From Streptococcus uberis (GTDB lineage: Bacteria; Bacillota; Bacilli; Lactobacillales; Streptococcaceae): DNA of 64,000 nt. The stretch spans positions 1 to 64,000 of the forward strand of contig NZ_JRQN01000009.1 in assembly GCF_000785785.1 (NCBI RefSeq), in the 5' to 3' direction. Every line of letters begins with the position of its first letter. Positions within the stretch are counted from its first letter, which is position 1. A program made the translations under genes and the position numbers. Of the stretch, positions 29,362 through 39,815 are shown one piece after another. The notes under the pieces were generated by a model that saw only the letters and a program-made list of their open reading frames with translations, did no database searches and was not told the origin of the DNA.

Positions 29362-31629
29362 ATGAATACATTTACAAACTATGCGGAAACTCAATTAGGC
29401 AAATCACTTTCACAAGCAAGTAATCAAGAAATCTATGTCACTCTCTTAAATTTTGTTAAAGAAGAGGCAGATGGTAAAACAAAAAATACGGCTAAACGAA
29501 AAGTTTATTACATTTCTGCAGAATTTTTAATTGGGAAGTTATTGTCAAATAACTTAATCAACCTTGGCATTTATCAAGACATCAAAGAAGAATTAGCAGC
29601 TGTCGGCAAATCAATTGCTGAAATTGAAGATATAGAGTTAGAACCTTCTCTTGGAAATGGCGGATTAGGACGTTTAGCATCTTGTTTTATTGATTCCATT
29701 TCAAGTTTGGGAATTAATGGTGAGGGTGTCGGCTTAAATTATCACTGTGGATTATTTAAACAAGTTTTTAATCAAAATGAACAAGAAGCAGAGCCAAATT
29801 ACTGGATTGAAAAGGATTCATGGTTAGTGCCAACTGATATTTCTTACGATGTTCCTTTTAAAAACTTTACTTTGAAATCACGCTTAGATCGTATTGATGT
29901 TCTTGGCTATAAACGTGATACAAAAAATTACTTGAATTTGTTTGATATTGAAGGGATTGATTACGGACTTATTAAAGACGGCATTTCATTTGATAAGACT
30001 GAAATTGCTAAAAACTTAACCTTGTTCCTTTATCCAGATGATTCAGATAAAAATGGTGAGCTACTACGCATTTACCAACAGTACTTTATGGTATCAAATG
30101 CTGCGCAATTACTAATTGATGAAGCGATTCAACGTGGTTCAAATCTTCTTGACTTGCCTGAATATGCTTACGTTCAAATTAATGATACCCATCCTTCAAT
30201 GGTCATTCCTGAATTGATCCGACTATTGACTGAGAAATATGATATGACCTTTGAAGTTGCCGTTTCTATTGTGAAACAAATGGTCGGCTACACAAACCAT
30301 ACAATTTTAGCTGAAGCATTGGAAAAATGGCCATTAGATTATTTAAACGAAGTCGTTCCACATTTGGTTACTATCATTGAAAAATTAAACGATATGGTTG
30401 TTTCAGAAAATAATGACCCATCTGTAGCAATTATCGACCAAGAAGGTCGTGTTCATATGGCACATATGGATATCCATTTTGCAACAAGTGTAAATGGTGT
30501 AGCAGCCTTACATACGGAAATACTTAAATCGAGTGAGTTAAAAGCTTTCTATCAATTGTATCCAGAGAAGTTTAACAATAAAACAAATGGTATTACTTTC
30601 CGTCGTTGGTTAGAATTTGCTAACCAAGATTTAGCTGCCTATATTAAAGAACTAATTGGAGATGATTACCTCACTGATGCTGCAAAACTTGAAAAATTAT
30701 TAGCCTTTGCTGATGATAAAGATGTTCATGCAAAATTAGCTGAGATCAAGTTTAATAACAAGTTAGCATTGAAACGTTACTTGAAAGAAAATAAAGGCAT
30801 TGAATTAGATGAAAATTCAATTATTGATACGCAAATTAAACGTTTCCATGAGTACAAACGTCAACAAATGAATGCCCTTTATGTTATCCATAAATATTTG
30901 GAAATCAAAAAAGGGAATTTACCAAAACGTAAAATCACTGTTATCTTTGGTGGTAAAGCTGCGCCAGCTTATGTTATTGCTCAAGATATTATTCATTTAA
31001 TTTTATGTCTGTCAGAATTAATTAATAATGATCCAGAAGTTAGTCCATACTTAAATGTTCATTTGGTTGAAAACTATAATGTGACAGTTGCTGAACATTT
31101 AATTCCAGCAACAGATATTTCAGAACAAATTTCTTTAGCTTCAAAAGAAGCTTCTGGAACTGGAAATATGAAATTTATGCTAAATGGTGCATTAACATTA
31201 GGAACAATGGATGGCGCTAATGTAGAAATTGCTGAATTAGCTGGCATGGAAAACATCTATACCTTTGGTAAAGATTCTGATACAATTATCAATCTATATG
31301 CTGATGGTGGATATGTTTCAAAAGCATACTATGATGCTCATCCACAAATTAAAGAAGCAGTAAACTTCATTATTAGTCCAGAAATGATGGTACTTGGTAA
31401 TGCAGAAAGATTAGCTCGTCTTTACAAAGAATTAGTTGTTAAAGACTGGTTTATGACCTTAATTGATTTAGTAGAGTATATTGAAGTCAAAGAAAAAATG
31501 CTTAATGATTATGAAAATCAAGAACTTTGGATGACCAAAGTTGTGCATAACATTGCTAAGGCAGGCTTCTTCTCATCTGATAGAACAATTGAACAATACA
31601 ATGTTGATATTTGGCATTCAGAAAATTAA
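29362..31629 (+). CDS. glgP: Maltodextrin/glycogen phosphorylase
   Basis: 755 residues, GT35. The N-terminal motif [16 protein letters not shown] and the pyridoxal-phosphate site [20 protein letters not shown] (Lys in NMKF) are present. It cuts alpha-1,4-glucans with phosphate to glucose-1-phosphate. It is slightly shorter than glycogen phosphorylases of about 800 residues, and its place in the mal operon suggests it works on maltodextrin (malP). It is co-transcribed with malQ and followed by a strong terminator. Confidence 0.94.
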   Translation: MNTFTNYAETQLGKSLSQASNQEIYVTLLNFVKEEADGKTKNTAKRKVYYISAEFLIGKLLSNNLINLGIYQDIKEELAAVGKSIAEIEDIELEPSLGNGGLGRLASCFIDSISSLGINGEGVGLNYHCGLFKQVFNQNEQEAEPNYWIEKDSWLVPTDISYDVPFKNFTLKSRLDRIDVLGYKRDTKNYLNLFDIEGIDYGLIKDGISFDKTEIAKNLTLFLYPDDSDKNGELLRIYQQYFMVSNAAQLLIDEAIQRGSNLLDLPEYAYVQINDTHPSMVIPELIRLLTEKYDMTFEVAVSIVKQMVGYTNHTILAEALEKWPLDYLNEVVPHLVTIIEKLNDMVVSENNDPSVAIIDQEGRVHMAHMDIHFATSVNGVAALHTEILKSSELKAFYQLYPEKFNNKTNGITFRRWLEFANQDLAAYIKELIGDDYLTDAAKLEKLLAFADDKDVHAKLAEIKFNNKLALKRYLKENKGIELDENSIIDTQIKRFHEYKRQQMNALYVIHKYLEIKKGNLPKRKITVIFGGKAAPAYVIAQDIIHLILCLSELINNDPEVSPYLNVHLVENYNVTVAEHLIPATDISEQISLASKEASGTGNMKFMLNGALTLGTMDGANVEIAELAGMENIYTFGKDSDTIINLYADGGYVSKAYYDAHPQIKEAVNFIISPEMMVLGNAERLARLYKELVVKDWFMTLIDLVEYIEVKEKMLNDYENQELWMTKVVHNIAKAGFFSSDRTIEQYNVDIWHSEN

Positions 31630-31666
31630 AAAAAAAGCAACTAAGAAATTTTCTTAGTTGCTTTTC
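31630..31666. terminator. Intrinsic terminator after glgP
   Basis: AAAAGCAACTAAGAAA with a perfect complement ending in CTTTT. It is symmetric and serves the convergent gene at 31670 as well. Confidence 0.85.
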
Positions 31667-31669
31667 ATA

Positions 31670-31975
31670 TCAATGAATTAATAATTTGCGAATAATAATA
31701 TCCTGATCGGTATAATTAGTTTGTAATATTGTAATAATCTCATCGTATAACTTTGCAATTTCGTGACGTTTTTTTGGCTGTTCATTGCCAATATAATGAA
31801 ATTGGCACTCAATTGTAAGAAATAATTCATGGAATAAGGTATTAACGCGTTCCAATTTTGCTAAAAGATCCTGATCATTTTTAATAAAATCAGGAATTTC
31901 ATTGTCTTGATCTAATTGGGCATCCTCAACTGTTAATGGGTAAGTCCCATATTCTAAACATAATTCATAAGTCAT
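31670..31975 (-). CDS. Conserved hypothetical protein
   Basis: 101 residues, acidic, mostly helical, no membrane segment. It begins MTYELCLEYGTYPL and has an HELFLTIECQFHYIG block in the middle. A good ribosome site (AAAAGGAG) precedes the ATG, and a shared terminator follows. It is transcribed alone between the mal operon and trhO. I do not recognise the family and give no function. Confidence 0.6.
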   Translation of the reverse strand: MTYELCLEYGTYPLTVEDAQLDQDNEIPDFIKNDQDLLAKLERVNTLFHELFLTIECQFHYIGNEQPKKRHEIAKLYDEIITILQTNYTDQDIIIRKLLIH

Positions 31976-32145
31976 GAAAATCTCCTTTTTTGAAATGATA
32001 TCTTCTCATTTTGTCATATATTGGAATTAAAGTCAAAATATTAGATGTTGATAAAATTGTGACATCATACACAAGCTAAAGTTTTGCATGCCTACATTAT
32101 TTTTAGCTATAATAGACTATAAGTTTTTTTATTATAGGAGATATT

Positions 32146-33132
32146 ATGTCTGAAAAAATTAGAGTATTACTCTATTATAAATATGTTGCTATTGAAGATG
32201 CCCAAGAATATGCTGCAAAACACCTTGAGTTTTGTAAATCAATTGGTCTAAAAGGACGTATTTTGATAGCTGATGAAGGTATCAACGGAACTGTTTCAGG
32301 GGATTATGAAACCACTCAAAAATACATGGACTGGGTTCATGCAGATGACCGTTTTTCTGATTTGTGGTTCAAAGAAGATGAAGAAGATGCCCAAGCCTTC
32401 AAAAAAATGTTTGTTCGTTACAAGAAAGAAATCGTTCATCTTGGTTTAGAAGATGATAACTTTGATAGCGATATTAATCCTTTGGAAACGACAGGTGAAT
32501 ACTTGTCACCAAGTCAGTTCAAAGAGGCTTTGCTTGATGATAACACAGTTGTGTTAGATACGCGTAATGATTATGAGTATGATTTAGGACATTTCCGCGG
32601 AGCCATTCGCCCAGACATTCGTAATTTCCGTGAACTACCACAATGGGTTCGCGACAATAAAGAGAAATTCATGGAAAAACGCGTTGTTGTTTACTGTACT
32701 GGCGGCGTTCGTTGTGAGAAATTCTCGGGTTGGATGGTCCGTGAAGGATTTAAAGACGTTGGGCAATTACATGGTGGGATTGCTACTTACGGTAAAGATC
32801 CTGAGGTTCAAGGGGAATTGTGGGACGGTGCCATGTATGTCTTTGATGAACGGATTGCAGTGCCAATCAATCATGTCAATCCGACCATCATCGCAAAAGA
32901 CTACTTTGATGGGCAACCTTGTGAGCGTTACGTGAATTGTGCTAATCCATTTTGTAATGAACAAATTTTTGCCAGTGAAGCAAATGAAGCCAAATATGTT
33001 CGTGGTTGTTCACCAGAATGTCGTGCACATGAAAAGAATCGTTATGTTGCTGAAAACCAGCTTAGCCGTGAAGAATGGGCTAGTCGCTTAGAAGCAATCG
33101 GTGAGACATTACCAGTAATGGAAACAGTTTAA
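32146..33132 (+). CDS. trhO: tRNA uridine(34) hydroxylase TrhO (rhodanese-type)
   Basis: 328 residues. An N-terminal acylphosphatase-like part (about 1-95, ending near [10 protein letters not shown]), a rhodanese domain with active Cys in [16 protein letters not shown], and a C-terminal Cys-rich part ([21 protein letters not shown]). This is the YbfQ/YceA layout. The enzyme makes 5-hydroxyuridine at wobble position 34 using O2. The start follows ATAGGAG; a -10 TATAAT lies at 32108-32113. It has its own terminator. Confidence 0.9.
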   Translation: MSEKIRVLLYYKYVAIEDAQEYAAKHLEFCKSIGLKGRILIADEGINGTVSGDYETTQKYMDWVHADDRFSDLWFKEDEEDAQAFKKMFVRYKKEIVHLGLEDDNFDSDINPLETTGEYLSPSQFKEALLDDNTVVLDTRNDYEYDLGHFRGAIRPDIRNFRELPQWVRDNKEKFMEKRVVVYCTGGVRCEKFSGWMVREGFKDVGQLHGGIATYGKDPEVQGELWDGAMYVFDERIAVPINHVNPTIIAKDYFDGQPCERYVNCANPFCNEQIFASEANEAKYVRGCSPECRAHEKNRYVAENQLSREEWASRLEAIGETLPVMETV

Positions 33133-33159
33133 AAAATTCGGGAAACCGAATTTTTTTAT
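33131..33159 (+). terminator. Intrinsic terminator after trhO
   Basis: AAAAATTCGG, loop GAAA, CCGAATTTTTTT. It starts at the trhO stop codon. Confidence 0.85.
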
Positions 33160-33166
33160 TTTGCTG

Positions 33167-33175
33167 TGGTATAAT
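33167..33175 (+). promoter_or_regulatory. Extended -10 promoter for the cation-transporter gene
   Basis: TGGTATAAT: a TG one base before TATAAT (33170-33175), about 35 bases before the gene. No strong -35. The same extended -10 form appears ahead of miaA, hflX, apt, trmK, mutX and rnjB in this window. Confidence 0.6.
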
Positions 33176-33209
33176 AGAATTAATTTGTACAATTAGTAGA
33201 GGAGTAGGA

Positions 33210-34013
33210 ATGACCTATTTAAAAACGATTTTTCAGATTAATAAAATGGATTGTCCCAGCGATGAACAATTCGTTAGAATGGCATTATCTGATTTCTCAG
33301 CAATTACTGATATTTCAGTTAATTTAGAGAAAAGACTGGTGGAGGTGACGCATCAGGAAAAACCAGAACACCTTCTACAAGCTATTAACAAACTCCATTT
33401 GGACGCACAGATTATCAATAGTCAAAAAATAGAAGAGCCTCTGAATCTTGAAGCAAAACAAGTGATACAACGCTTTATTCTCTGGCAAGTCCTGATAATC
33501 AATCTGACATTCTTCCTAATTGAAGAGTTAGCAGGTTATTTTTTCAATTCACTTGCTCTCTCAGCTGATGGCTTAGATATGTTAGCTGATAGTTTAGTCT
33601 ATTCCTTAGCATTGATGGCTGTAGCCAAATCAGTATCTCGGAAGAAACAAGTTTCTGCTATTGCAGGCTATCTACAACTTATGTTAGCTCTAATGGGTTT
33701 TGGCCAAGTGATTTATCGAGTAATTAATCACCAGTATTTACCAAATGGGATGGGGATGATGACTATAGCAATAATGGCATTGGTAGCAAATATCCTTTCA
33801 TTGTACTTAATCTCCAAAGCAGATCATCAAGAAGTTCACATGAAAGCTACACAACTGTTTACATCAAATGATATCTTGATTAATGTAGGGGTTATTGTTT
33901 CTAGTGTTTTAATTGGCATTTTCCATTCGCCTATTCCGGATTTAATAATTGGTACTCTTATTTATAGTATTGTGATAAAAAGTGCCTACTCCATTATTCA
34001 GTTATCAAAATAA
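33210..34013 (+). CDS. Cation-diffusion-facilitator-like membrane protein with an N-terminal metal-binding-type domain
   Basis: 267 residues. The first 70 residues look like a small ferredoxin-fold metal domain (IFQINKMDCPSDEQFVRMAL, then a beta-strand ITDISVNLEKRLVEVTH), but the usual CxxC is replaced by a single Cys. About six membrane helices follow (85-260), with SLALSADGLDMLADSLVYSLAL, which carries the Asp residues of the CDF metal site in helix 2. It would export or import a divalent metal. The usual C-terminal cytoplasmic domain is absent. It is 14 bases ahead of a TDT-type transporter gene. Confidence 0.7.
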   Translation: MTYLKTIFQINKMDCPSDEQFVRMALSDFSAITDISVNLEKRLVEVTHQEKPEHLLQAINKLHLDAQIINSQKIEEPLNLEAKQVIQRFILWQVLIINLTFFLIEELAGYFFNSLALSADGLDMLADSLVYSLALMAVAKSVSRKKQVSAIAGYLQLMLALMGFGQVIYRVINHQYLPNGMGMMTIAIMALVANILSLYLISKADHQEVHMKATQLFTSNDILINVGVIVSSVLIGIFHSPIPDLIIGTLIYSIVIKSAYSIIQLSK

Positions 34014-34027
34014 GGAGAAAGGTAAAA

Positions 34028-34938
34028 ATGAAGAATTTAAAAAAACCACCACTTTTAATGGCAGGTTTAGTATTAGGAATGCTTGCCCTAGGGAACCTTT
34101 TGGGGCATTATAGTAATAGTTTAAAGTATGGTTTAGCTGGCTTTGCTTTATTTTCTATCTTATTTTAATAATTGGGATTGTGAGAAACCTGAAACAAACT
34201 AAAGTCGAACTGCAGTCACCTATAATTGCTTCTGTTTTTCCTACATTTTTTATGGCTGGAATGTTATTTTCATCCTTTGTTATTTTAAATTGGCAAGTAA
34301 TGGTAGCTCAGTTATTTTGGTGGCTCTTTTTTATTGGTAATTTGACGTTAATGGCTTACTATATTTGGACGTTTGTTATTAGATTTAAGTGGCAATCAGT
34401 TTTTCCATCATGGACAGTTCTTTTTGTTGGGGTTGCGATGGCTGGCTTAACAGCACCTGCCAGTCACCAGTATCAGATTGGTCAACTGATCTTTTGGGTT
34501 TGTCTTGTTTTTACAGTTGCCATTTTTCCAGTTATCTCTAAGAAGGTTTATAAAATGGGACTACCTGAAGCAAATATGCCAAATATTTCGACCTTTTGTG
34601 CCCCACTTTCCCTTCTGTTAGCTGCATATTTAGTTACGTTTCCAACACCAAATCATAACATGGTTATTATCTTGACAGTTAGTTCCCAAATGGTTTACTT
34701 GTTTGTCTTGGTCCAACTACCAAAACTAATCAATCGACCTTTCAATCCAGGTTTCTCAGCCTTCACTTTTCCTTATGTTATCAGTGCGACCTCTTTAAAA
34801 ATGTCTTTAGGATTTTTGGGGCTAGAAAATAGTTGGAAGTTACTCGTACATATTGAAGTAGCAGTCGCAACTGTCTTAGTTGTAACAGTTACTGCTTTAT
34901 ACATCAGATTTTTAGCAAAAAAAGAAGCTGTGGTTTAG
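34028..34938 (+). pseudogene. TDT-family (tellurite-resistance/dicarboxylate) transporter, one-base frameshift
   Basis: A membrane protein of about 303 residues with some ten helices. The start MKNLKKPPLLMAGLVLGMLALGN is in one frame; at 34163-34166 a run of T is one short (TTTT for TTTTT) and a stop follows, while VRNLKQTKVELQSPII and the rest continue in the next frame to 34938. The family includes TehA and SLAC1-type channels; the substrate is not known here. The gene ends inside a terminator hairpin. Confidence 0.78.
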
Positions 34939-34953
34939 ACCATAGCTTCTTTT
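34918..34953. terminator. Intrinsic terminator overlapping the end of the TDT-type gene
   Basis: AAAGAAGCTGTGGT, loop TTAG, ACCATAGCTTCTTTT. The hairpin contains the stop codon of the transporter gene and also faces the end of the DUF3042 gene on the other strand. Confidence 0.8.
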
Positions 34954-34959
34954 AACATG

Positions 34960-35136
34960 TTAACGAGCTACGCGACGGCGAGCAGCTTTTTTACGGTTTT
35001 CCTCAATAAATGCTTCTTTTTCTTCTTCAGGTTCAATAATAGTCTTTTTAACTGCAAATATTGCTCCTGCAACAGTTGCAACAGTTGCAAAGACGCCAGT
35101 TGCTAAACCTTTAGCGAATTGATATTTTTTAGCCAT
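34960..35136 (-). CDS. Small protein, DUF3042 family
   Basis: 58 residues: MAKKYQFAKGLATGVFATV, a single hydrophobic stretch (about 10-29), then a charged helix rich in Glu and Lys and a basic end (KKAARRRVAR). The form and size match DUF3042 proteins of lactic acid bacteria; no function is known. The ATG at 35136 is preferred over the one at 35154 because ATGGAG serves as its ribosome site. Confidence 0.75.
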   Translation of the reverse strand: MAKKYQFAKGLATGVFATVATVAGAIFAVKKTIIEPEEEKEAFIEENRKKAARRRVAR

Positions 35137-35187
35137 AGTTTTTCTCCATTTCATATACAGACATGATATGTCTTTTTGTACTTATGT

Positions 35188-35193
35188 TATAAT
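35188..35193 (+). promoter_or_regulatory. Extended -10 promoter ahead of miaA
   Basis: TGTTATAAT with TATAAT at 35188-35193, 63 bases before the miaA start. No clear -35. Confidence 0.5.
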
Positions 35194-35255
35194 ATATGGT
35201 AACGAAAAAAAGAATAAATATCAAGGAAAAGACGTTTTTGATATGAAAGAGTTAT

Positions 35256-36146
35256 ATGAAAAATAAAGAAAAAATAATAGTTGTCATTGGACCAACGGCA
35301 GTTGGGAAGACGGCAATGGGAATTAATTTAGCAGAAAAGTTTAACGGTGAAATTATTTCTGGTGATAGTCAGCAGGTTTACAAAGGATTAGATATTGGTA
35401 CCGCTAAAGCAAGCAAATCAGAAATGAGAGCCGTACCTCATCATTTAATTGACATCAAAGAAGTAACTGAAAGCTATTCGGCCTTTGATTTTGTAGAAGA
35501 CGCAAAGGAAGCTATCAAAAATATTGAAGCAAAAGGAAAACTACCAATCATTGTCGGAGGAACCGGCTTATACATTCAAAGTTTGATTGAAGGCTATCAT
35601 CTAGGTGGGCAGGTTAATCAAAGCGAGCTTTTGAACTATAGACAAGAATTAGAGTTATTATCTGATTTAGAACTTTTTCAGCTACTTGATGCTAAAGAGA
35701 TTGTTATAGAGCAAGTAAATCGTCGACGTGCAATTCGTGCCTTAGAATTAGATAAGTTTGCTCTTGATTTGGAAAACAAAGAATTTCCTTACGATGTTTT
35801 ACTCATTGGCTTAGATGATGAACGTTCTGTTATTTATGACCGGATTAACCAACGCGTCGATAAGATGGTCGAGTCTGGACTGTTAGAAGAAGCACAATGG
35901 TTATTTGAAAATCATCCAAAAGCTCAAGCAAGTCGAGGAATTGGCTATAAAGAACTCTTTCCATATTTTCAGGGAGAACTGTCATTGGAAGCATGTCTTG
36001 ACAAATTAAAGCAAAATACACGACGCTTTGCAAAGAGACAACTGACTTGGTTTAGAAATCGAATGCAAGTCACATTTTTTCAGATTAGTGATCCTGATTA
36101 TCTTCCAAAGGTTGATCATTTTGTTAACCAATTTTTAGAAAAATAA
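35256..36146 (+). CDS. miaA: tRNA dimethylallyltransferase
   Basis: 296 residues. The P-loop GPTAVGKTA, the motif [18 protein letters not shown], the [11 protein letters not shown] block and the RQLTWFRN block near the end mark MiaA. It adds dimethylallyl to N6 of A37 in tRNAs reading codons that start with U. The start at 35256 has only a weak GAAAGAG site. It is followed by hflX, a common order in streptococci. Confidence 0.94.
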   Translation: MKNKEKIIVVIGPTAVGKTAMGINLAEKFNGEIISGDSQQVYKGLDIGTAKASKSEMRAVPHHLIDIKEVTESYSAFDFVEDAKEAIKNIEAKGKLPIIVGGTGLYIQSLIEGYHLGGQVNQSELLNYRQELELLSDLELFQLLDAKEIVIEQVNRRRAIRALELDKFALDLENKEFPYDVLLIGLDDERSVIYDRINQRVDKMVESGLLEEAQWLFENHPKAQASRGIGYKELFPYFQGELSLEACLDKLKQNTRRFAKRQLTWFRNRMQVTFFQISDPDYLPKVDHFVNQFLEK

Positions 36147-36192
36147 TACGGATTCAAAGTGTGAAGCAAAGCGTATTATTGGAGAAATATGG

Positions 36193-36198
36193 TATAAT
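36193..36198 (+). promoter_or_regulatory. Extended -10 promoter ahead of hflX
   Basis: TGGTATAAT with TATAAT at 36193-36198, 30 bases before the hflX ATG. Confidence 0.55.
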
Positions 36199-36227
36199 AA
36201 AGCTTACGGAATTTGGAGGCTAAACTT

Positions 36228-37472
36228 ATGGCAATGACTGAAACAAAAGTAGAAAAAGAACGTGTTATTCTCTTAGGGGTTGCCTTGCAAACTAGTGAAA
36301 ACTTTGACATGTCTATGGAAGAATTGGCAAGTTTAGCTGAAACTGCGGGTGCCCAAGTGATTAATACCTATACTCAGAATCGCGAAAAGTATGATAGTAA
36401 GACTTTTATAGGTTCAGGGAAATTAGCAGAGCTAAAAGACATTGTCGAAGCAGAGGAAATTGATACAGTAATTGTTAATAATCGCCTAACTGCACGACAA
36501 AATTCTAATTTAGAAGCTGAACTCAACGTAAAAGTTATTGATCGTATGCAATTGATTCTGGATATTTTTGCTATGCGTGCGCGAAGTCACGAAGGTAAGT
36601 TGCAAGTTCATCTAGCTCAGCTTAAATACATGTTACCGCGATTAGTTGGTCAAGGGATTATGTTAAGCCGACAAGCAGGAGGAATTGGTAGTCGAGGACC
36701 CGGGGAAAGTCAATTGGAACTGAATCGTCGGTCAATCAGAAATCAGATTACCGATATTGAAAAACAACTGGCGATTGTTGAAAAAAATCGTCAGACTATT
36801 AGAGATAAACGAATTGGTTCAGAAACCTTTAAAATTGGTTTGATTGGCTATACAAACGCTGGTAAATCGACGATTATGAACGTTTTAACAGATGATGGTC
36901 AATATGAAGCAAATGAATTATTTGCTACACTTGATGCCACAACCAAACAAATCTACCTTCAAAATCAATTTCAAGCGACACTAACTGATACGGTAGGTTT
37001 TATCCAGGATTTACCAACAGAATTAGTTGCAGCCTTTAAATCGACATTAGAAGAAAGTCGACATGTGGATTTGTTATTACATGTCATTGATGCCAGCGAT
37101 CCAAATCATACTGAACATGAGAAGGTTGTTTTGGATATTCTAAAGGATTTGGACATGTTAACTATTCCTAGATTGGCGATCTATAATAAAATGGATATTG
37201 CAAATGGATTGACTGCGACAGCTTTTCCTAATGTTAGATTATCAGCTCGAGACAAAGATAGTCGACAAAGATTAAGAAATCTGATCATCGATCAAATTAG
37301 AGACAGTTTTGTGCCTTTTTCAATTAAAGTGCATCAAGATAAAGCTTATAAATTATATGCTTTGAATAGGGTAGCTCTTTTAGATAGCTATTCTTTTGAA
37401 CAAGAAGTTGAAGATATTTCAGGTTATATTGCAAGTAAGAATAAATGGAGATTAGAAGACTTTTATGACTGA
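36228..37472 (+). CDS. hflX: Ribosome-associated GTPase HflX
   Basis: 414 residues. The N-terminal HflX domain (to about 190) holds TFIGSGKLAEL and the glycine-rich GGIGSRGPGESQLE. The G domain shows GYTNAGKST (G1), DTVGFIQDLP (G3) and NKMD (G4). HflX binds the ribosome and can split or rescue stalled 70S particles. The ATG at 36228 follows TTGGAGG at the right spacing; the frame is open further up only with a TTG start. Its end overlaps the next gene by 8 bases. Confidence 0.93.
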   Translation: MAMTETKVEKERVILLGVALQTSENFDMSMEELASLAETAGAQVINTYTQNREKYDSKTFIGSGKLAELKDIVEAEEIDTVIVNNRLTARQNSNLEAELNVKVIDRMQLILDIFAMRARSHEGKLQVHLAQLKYMLPRLVGQGIMLSRQAGGIGSRGPGESQLELNRRSIRNQITDIEKQLAIVEKNRQTIRDKRIGSETFKIGLIGYTNAGKSTIMNVLTDDGQYEANELFATLDATTKQIYLQNQFQATLTDTVGFIQDLPTELVAAFKSTLEESRHVDLLLHVIDASDPNHTEHEKVVLDILKDLDMLTIPRLAIYNKMDIANGLTATAFPNVRLSARDKDSRQRLRNLIIDQIRDSFVPFSIKVHQDKAYKLYALNRVALLDSYSFEQEVEDISGYIASKNKWRLEDFYD

Positions 37473-38103
37473 TTTTGTGTCACTAGCACTTACATATGGT
37501 GGGTTTACTAGTTTAGATAAACCTTATTTAGAAAATAGTTTGGCAACCTTATCTGATGCTGAGAAGTTAAGGTTTATAACGCCACCTCCGAGTGTTATCA
37601 ATGCCTATTTTGCAGAGATTTATCAGAAGCAATCACCTAAAGATGCAACTGATTATTATTTTCAATTATCACAAGCATTAAACTTATTACAAGATCAGCC
37701 AAGTTTTGAGGAAGTAAAACCATTTGTTCGCTTAAATCTATCTGGTCAGTCATTCGGTTTTTCTTATACTAAATCGACACAAGAAGATGCTATTGTCTTT
37801 TCAGAAAATGCTGTTCAAGTAGATCAGGCCTTACTATTTGAAATTACCCAGATTTTTCCTCATTACCATGTTTATCTGAAAGATAATCATATTCATATGG
37901 CCTTGTCTAATTGGGATTTTTCACAAGCAAAAGATATCAGTCCAGAAGGTGTCTTATTAAGCAAAGTATCTCAACGATCAGATGACATTATTTGTATTAG
38001 TGGTTATAACCAAGATGAAGTCTTAGACATAGCAAAAGCTTATGATGGCCAATTCTTCTATCAATTTAAAGAGCGAGAATTCAAGATTTATATTACCAAT
38101 TAA
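37465..38103 (+). CDS. Conserved hypothetical protein between hflX and rnz
   Basis: 212 residues, soluble, acidic. It begins MTDFVSLALTYGGFTSLDKP. No catalytic motif is recognised and no PLP-type Lys is seen, although proteins of this kind have been labelled cystathionine beta-lyase in some streptococcal genomes. It is tied to its neighbours by overlap with hflX and a close rnz, so it is co-expressed with the RNA-processing genes. Role unknown. Confidence 0.65.
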   Translation: MTDFVSLALTYGGFTSLDKPYLENSLATLSDAEKLRFITPPPSVINAYFAEIYQKQSPKDATDYYFQLSQALNLLQDQPSFEEVKPFVRLNLSGQSFGFSYTKSTQEDAIVFSENAVQVDQALLFEITQIFPHYHVYLKDNHIHMALSNWDFSQAKDISPEGVLLSKVSQRSDDIICISGYNQDEVLDIAKAYDGQFFYQFKEREFKIYITN

Positions 38104-38121
38104 TTAGAAAGAATAGACTGA

Positions 38122-39051
38122 ATGGAATTACAATTTTTAGGAACTGGTGCTGGTCAGCCGGCCAAGCAACGCAATGTTTCTAGCTTAGTATTAAAATTAC
38201 TAGATGAAATTAATCAAGTGTGGATGTTTGATTGTGGTGAAGGGACGCAACGGCAAATTTTGGAAACAAGTATCAAGCCACGAAAAATACAAAAAATATT
38301 TATTACCCATTTACACGGAGACCATATCTTTGGCTTACCTGGCTTTTTATCAAGTCGTGCCTTTCAAGCTAGCGATGAGCAAACAGACATTGAAATTTAT
38401 GGTCCAGTTGGTATCAAAGACTATGTCCAAAATTCTTTAAAAATATCAGGCTCACGTCTTCCCTATCAGATTACTTTTCATGAATTTGATGACAAGACTT
38501 TAGGCAAAATTTTAGAAACAGATAAGTTTATTGTTTATGCTGAAAAATTAGCACACACCGTCTTTTGTATGGGATACCGTGTTGTACAAAAAGATTTGGA
38601 AGGCACCTTAGACGCTGAAGGCTTAAAAGCTGCAGGTGTTAGTTTTGGTCCTTTGTTTGGCAAAATTAAAAGTGGTCAAGATATTATTCTTGAGGATGGT
38701 CGAAAAATCTTTGCTAAAGATTATATTTCAGCACCAAAATCTGGAAAAATCATCACAATTATCGGTGATACCCGTAAAACGCCTGCAGCTGAGAGACTTG
38801 GTAAGGATGCCGACATCCTAGTCCATGAGTCAACTTATGGTAAAGGTGATGAAAAAATTGCTCGAAATCATGGGCATTCAACTAATATGCAAGCAGCTCA
38901 GGTTGCTAAAAATGCCGGTGCTAAACGTTTGCTTTTAAATCACGTATCTGCCCGTTTTTTATATAGGGATTGCCGCCAAATGGAAAAAGATGCTGCAACT
39001 ATTTTTGAAAATGTTAAAATCGTTAAGGACTTAGAGGAAATTACAATCTAA
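38122..39051 (+). CDS. rnz: Ribonuclease Z
   Basis: 309 residues, the short RNase Z form. Metal-binding motifs are clear: [13 protein letters not shown] (HxHxDH), [16 protein letters not shown] and [20 protein letters not shown]. It removes 3' trailers from tRNA precursors. The stop overlaps the start of the SDR gene by one base. Confidence 0.94.
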   Translation: MELQFLGTGAGQPAKQRNVSSLVLKLLDEINQVWMFDCGEGTQRQILETSIKPRKIQKIFITHLHGDHIFGLPGFLSSRAFQASDEQTDIEIYGPVGIKDYVQNSLKISGSRLPYQITFHEFDDKTLGKILETDKFIVYAEKLAHTVFCMGYRVVQKDLEGTLDAEGLKAAGVSFGPLFGKIKSGQDIILEDGRKIFAKDYISAPKSGKIITIIGDTRKTPAAERLGKDADILVHESTYGKGDEKIARNHGHSTNMQAAQVAKNAGAKRLLLNHVSARFLYRDCRQMEKDAATIFENVKIVKDLEEITI

Positions 39052-39815
39052 TGGCAAATAGAAAAATAGTAATCACAGGGGCTTCAGGTGGTCTAGCAGA
39101 AGCTATTATCAATTTATTACCTTCTGATGATTTTTTGATATTATTGGGACGTGATAAAGAAAAACTAGAACAGATGTATCAAAATAGAGCTAATAAAGTC
39201 ACGATTGCTCTTGATATTAGTGATAGCCAAGCAATTGAACAGGTTGTAGAGGCAGTTAGTCAAGAATACGGAACCATTGATGTTTTAATCAACAATGCTG
39301 GCTATGGTGCCTTTAAACGGTATGACCAATTTGAGAGTCATGAAGTTGAGGCTATGTTTAAGGTTAACACATTTGCATCCATGCATTTTGCTCGACTTTT
39401 TGGTCAGCAAATGGCTGCGCGTGGAAGTGGACATATTATTAATATTATTTCAATTGCAGGCTTAGTCTCAACAAGTAAGTCAAGTGTCTATTCTGCGACT
39501 AAGTTCGCGATGATTGGATTTACCAATGCCCTTCGCCTAGAATTAGCTGATAGCGGAGTCCTTGTCACCAGTATTAACCCTGGACCAATTAAAACCAAAT
39601 TTTTTGACATTGCCGATCCAGATGGAAATTACCTCGAATCGGTTCATAAAGTTGCTTTAGAGGCAGATCAAGTCGCTCAAAAAATTGTTGCTTCAATTGG
39701 TAAAAACAAGCGTGATATCAATATGCCCTTGTTATTAGCTCTAACTGCAAAATGGTATGCTCTTTTTCCAAAGTTTTCAGACTATTTAGCAAGAAAGGTT
39801 TTTAATTTTAAATGA
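39051..39815 (+). CDS. Short-chain dehydrogenase/reductase
   Basis: 254 residues. The nucleotide-binding motif TGASGGLAEAI, NNAGYGAF, the catalytic Ser in IISIAGLVSTSKSS and YSATKFAM (YxxxK) are all present, so it should be an active NAD(P)-dependent oxidoreductase. The substrate is unknown; relatives are called YqjQ or DltE. It overlaps rnz and recJ at its ends and is part of the same operon. Confidence 0.88.
   Translation: MANRKIVITGASGGLAEAIINLLPSDDFLILLGRDKEKLEQMYQNRANKVTIALDISDSQAIEQVVEAVSQEYGTIDVLINNAGYGAFKRYDQFESHEVEAMFKVNTFASMHFARLFGQQMAARGSGHIINIISIAGLVSTSKSSVYSATKFAMIGFTNALRLELADSGVLVTSINPGPIKTKFFDIADPDGNYLESVHKVALEADQVAQKIVASIGKNKRDINMPLLLALTAKWYALFPKFSDYLARKVFNFK

Noticed and set aside
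37465..38103. Naming this gene cystathionine beta-lyase
   Set aside because: No PLP-binding Lys motif and a length about half that of such enzymes; the label used in some genomes seems to be a carried-over error.
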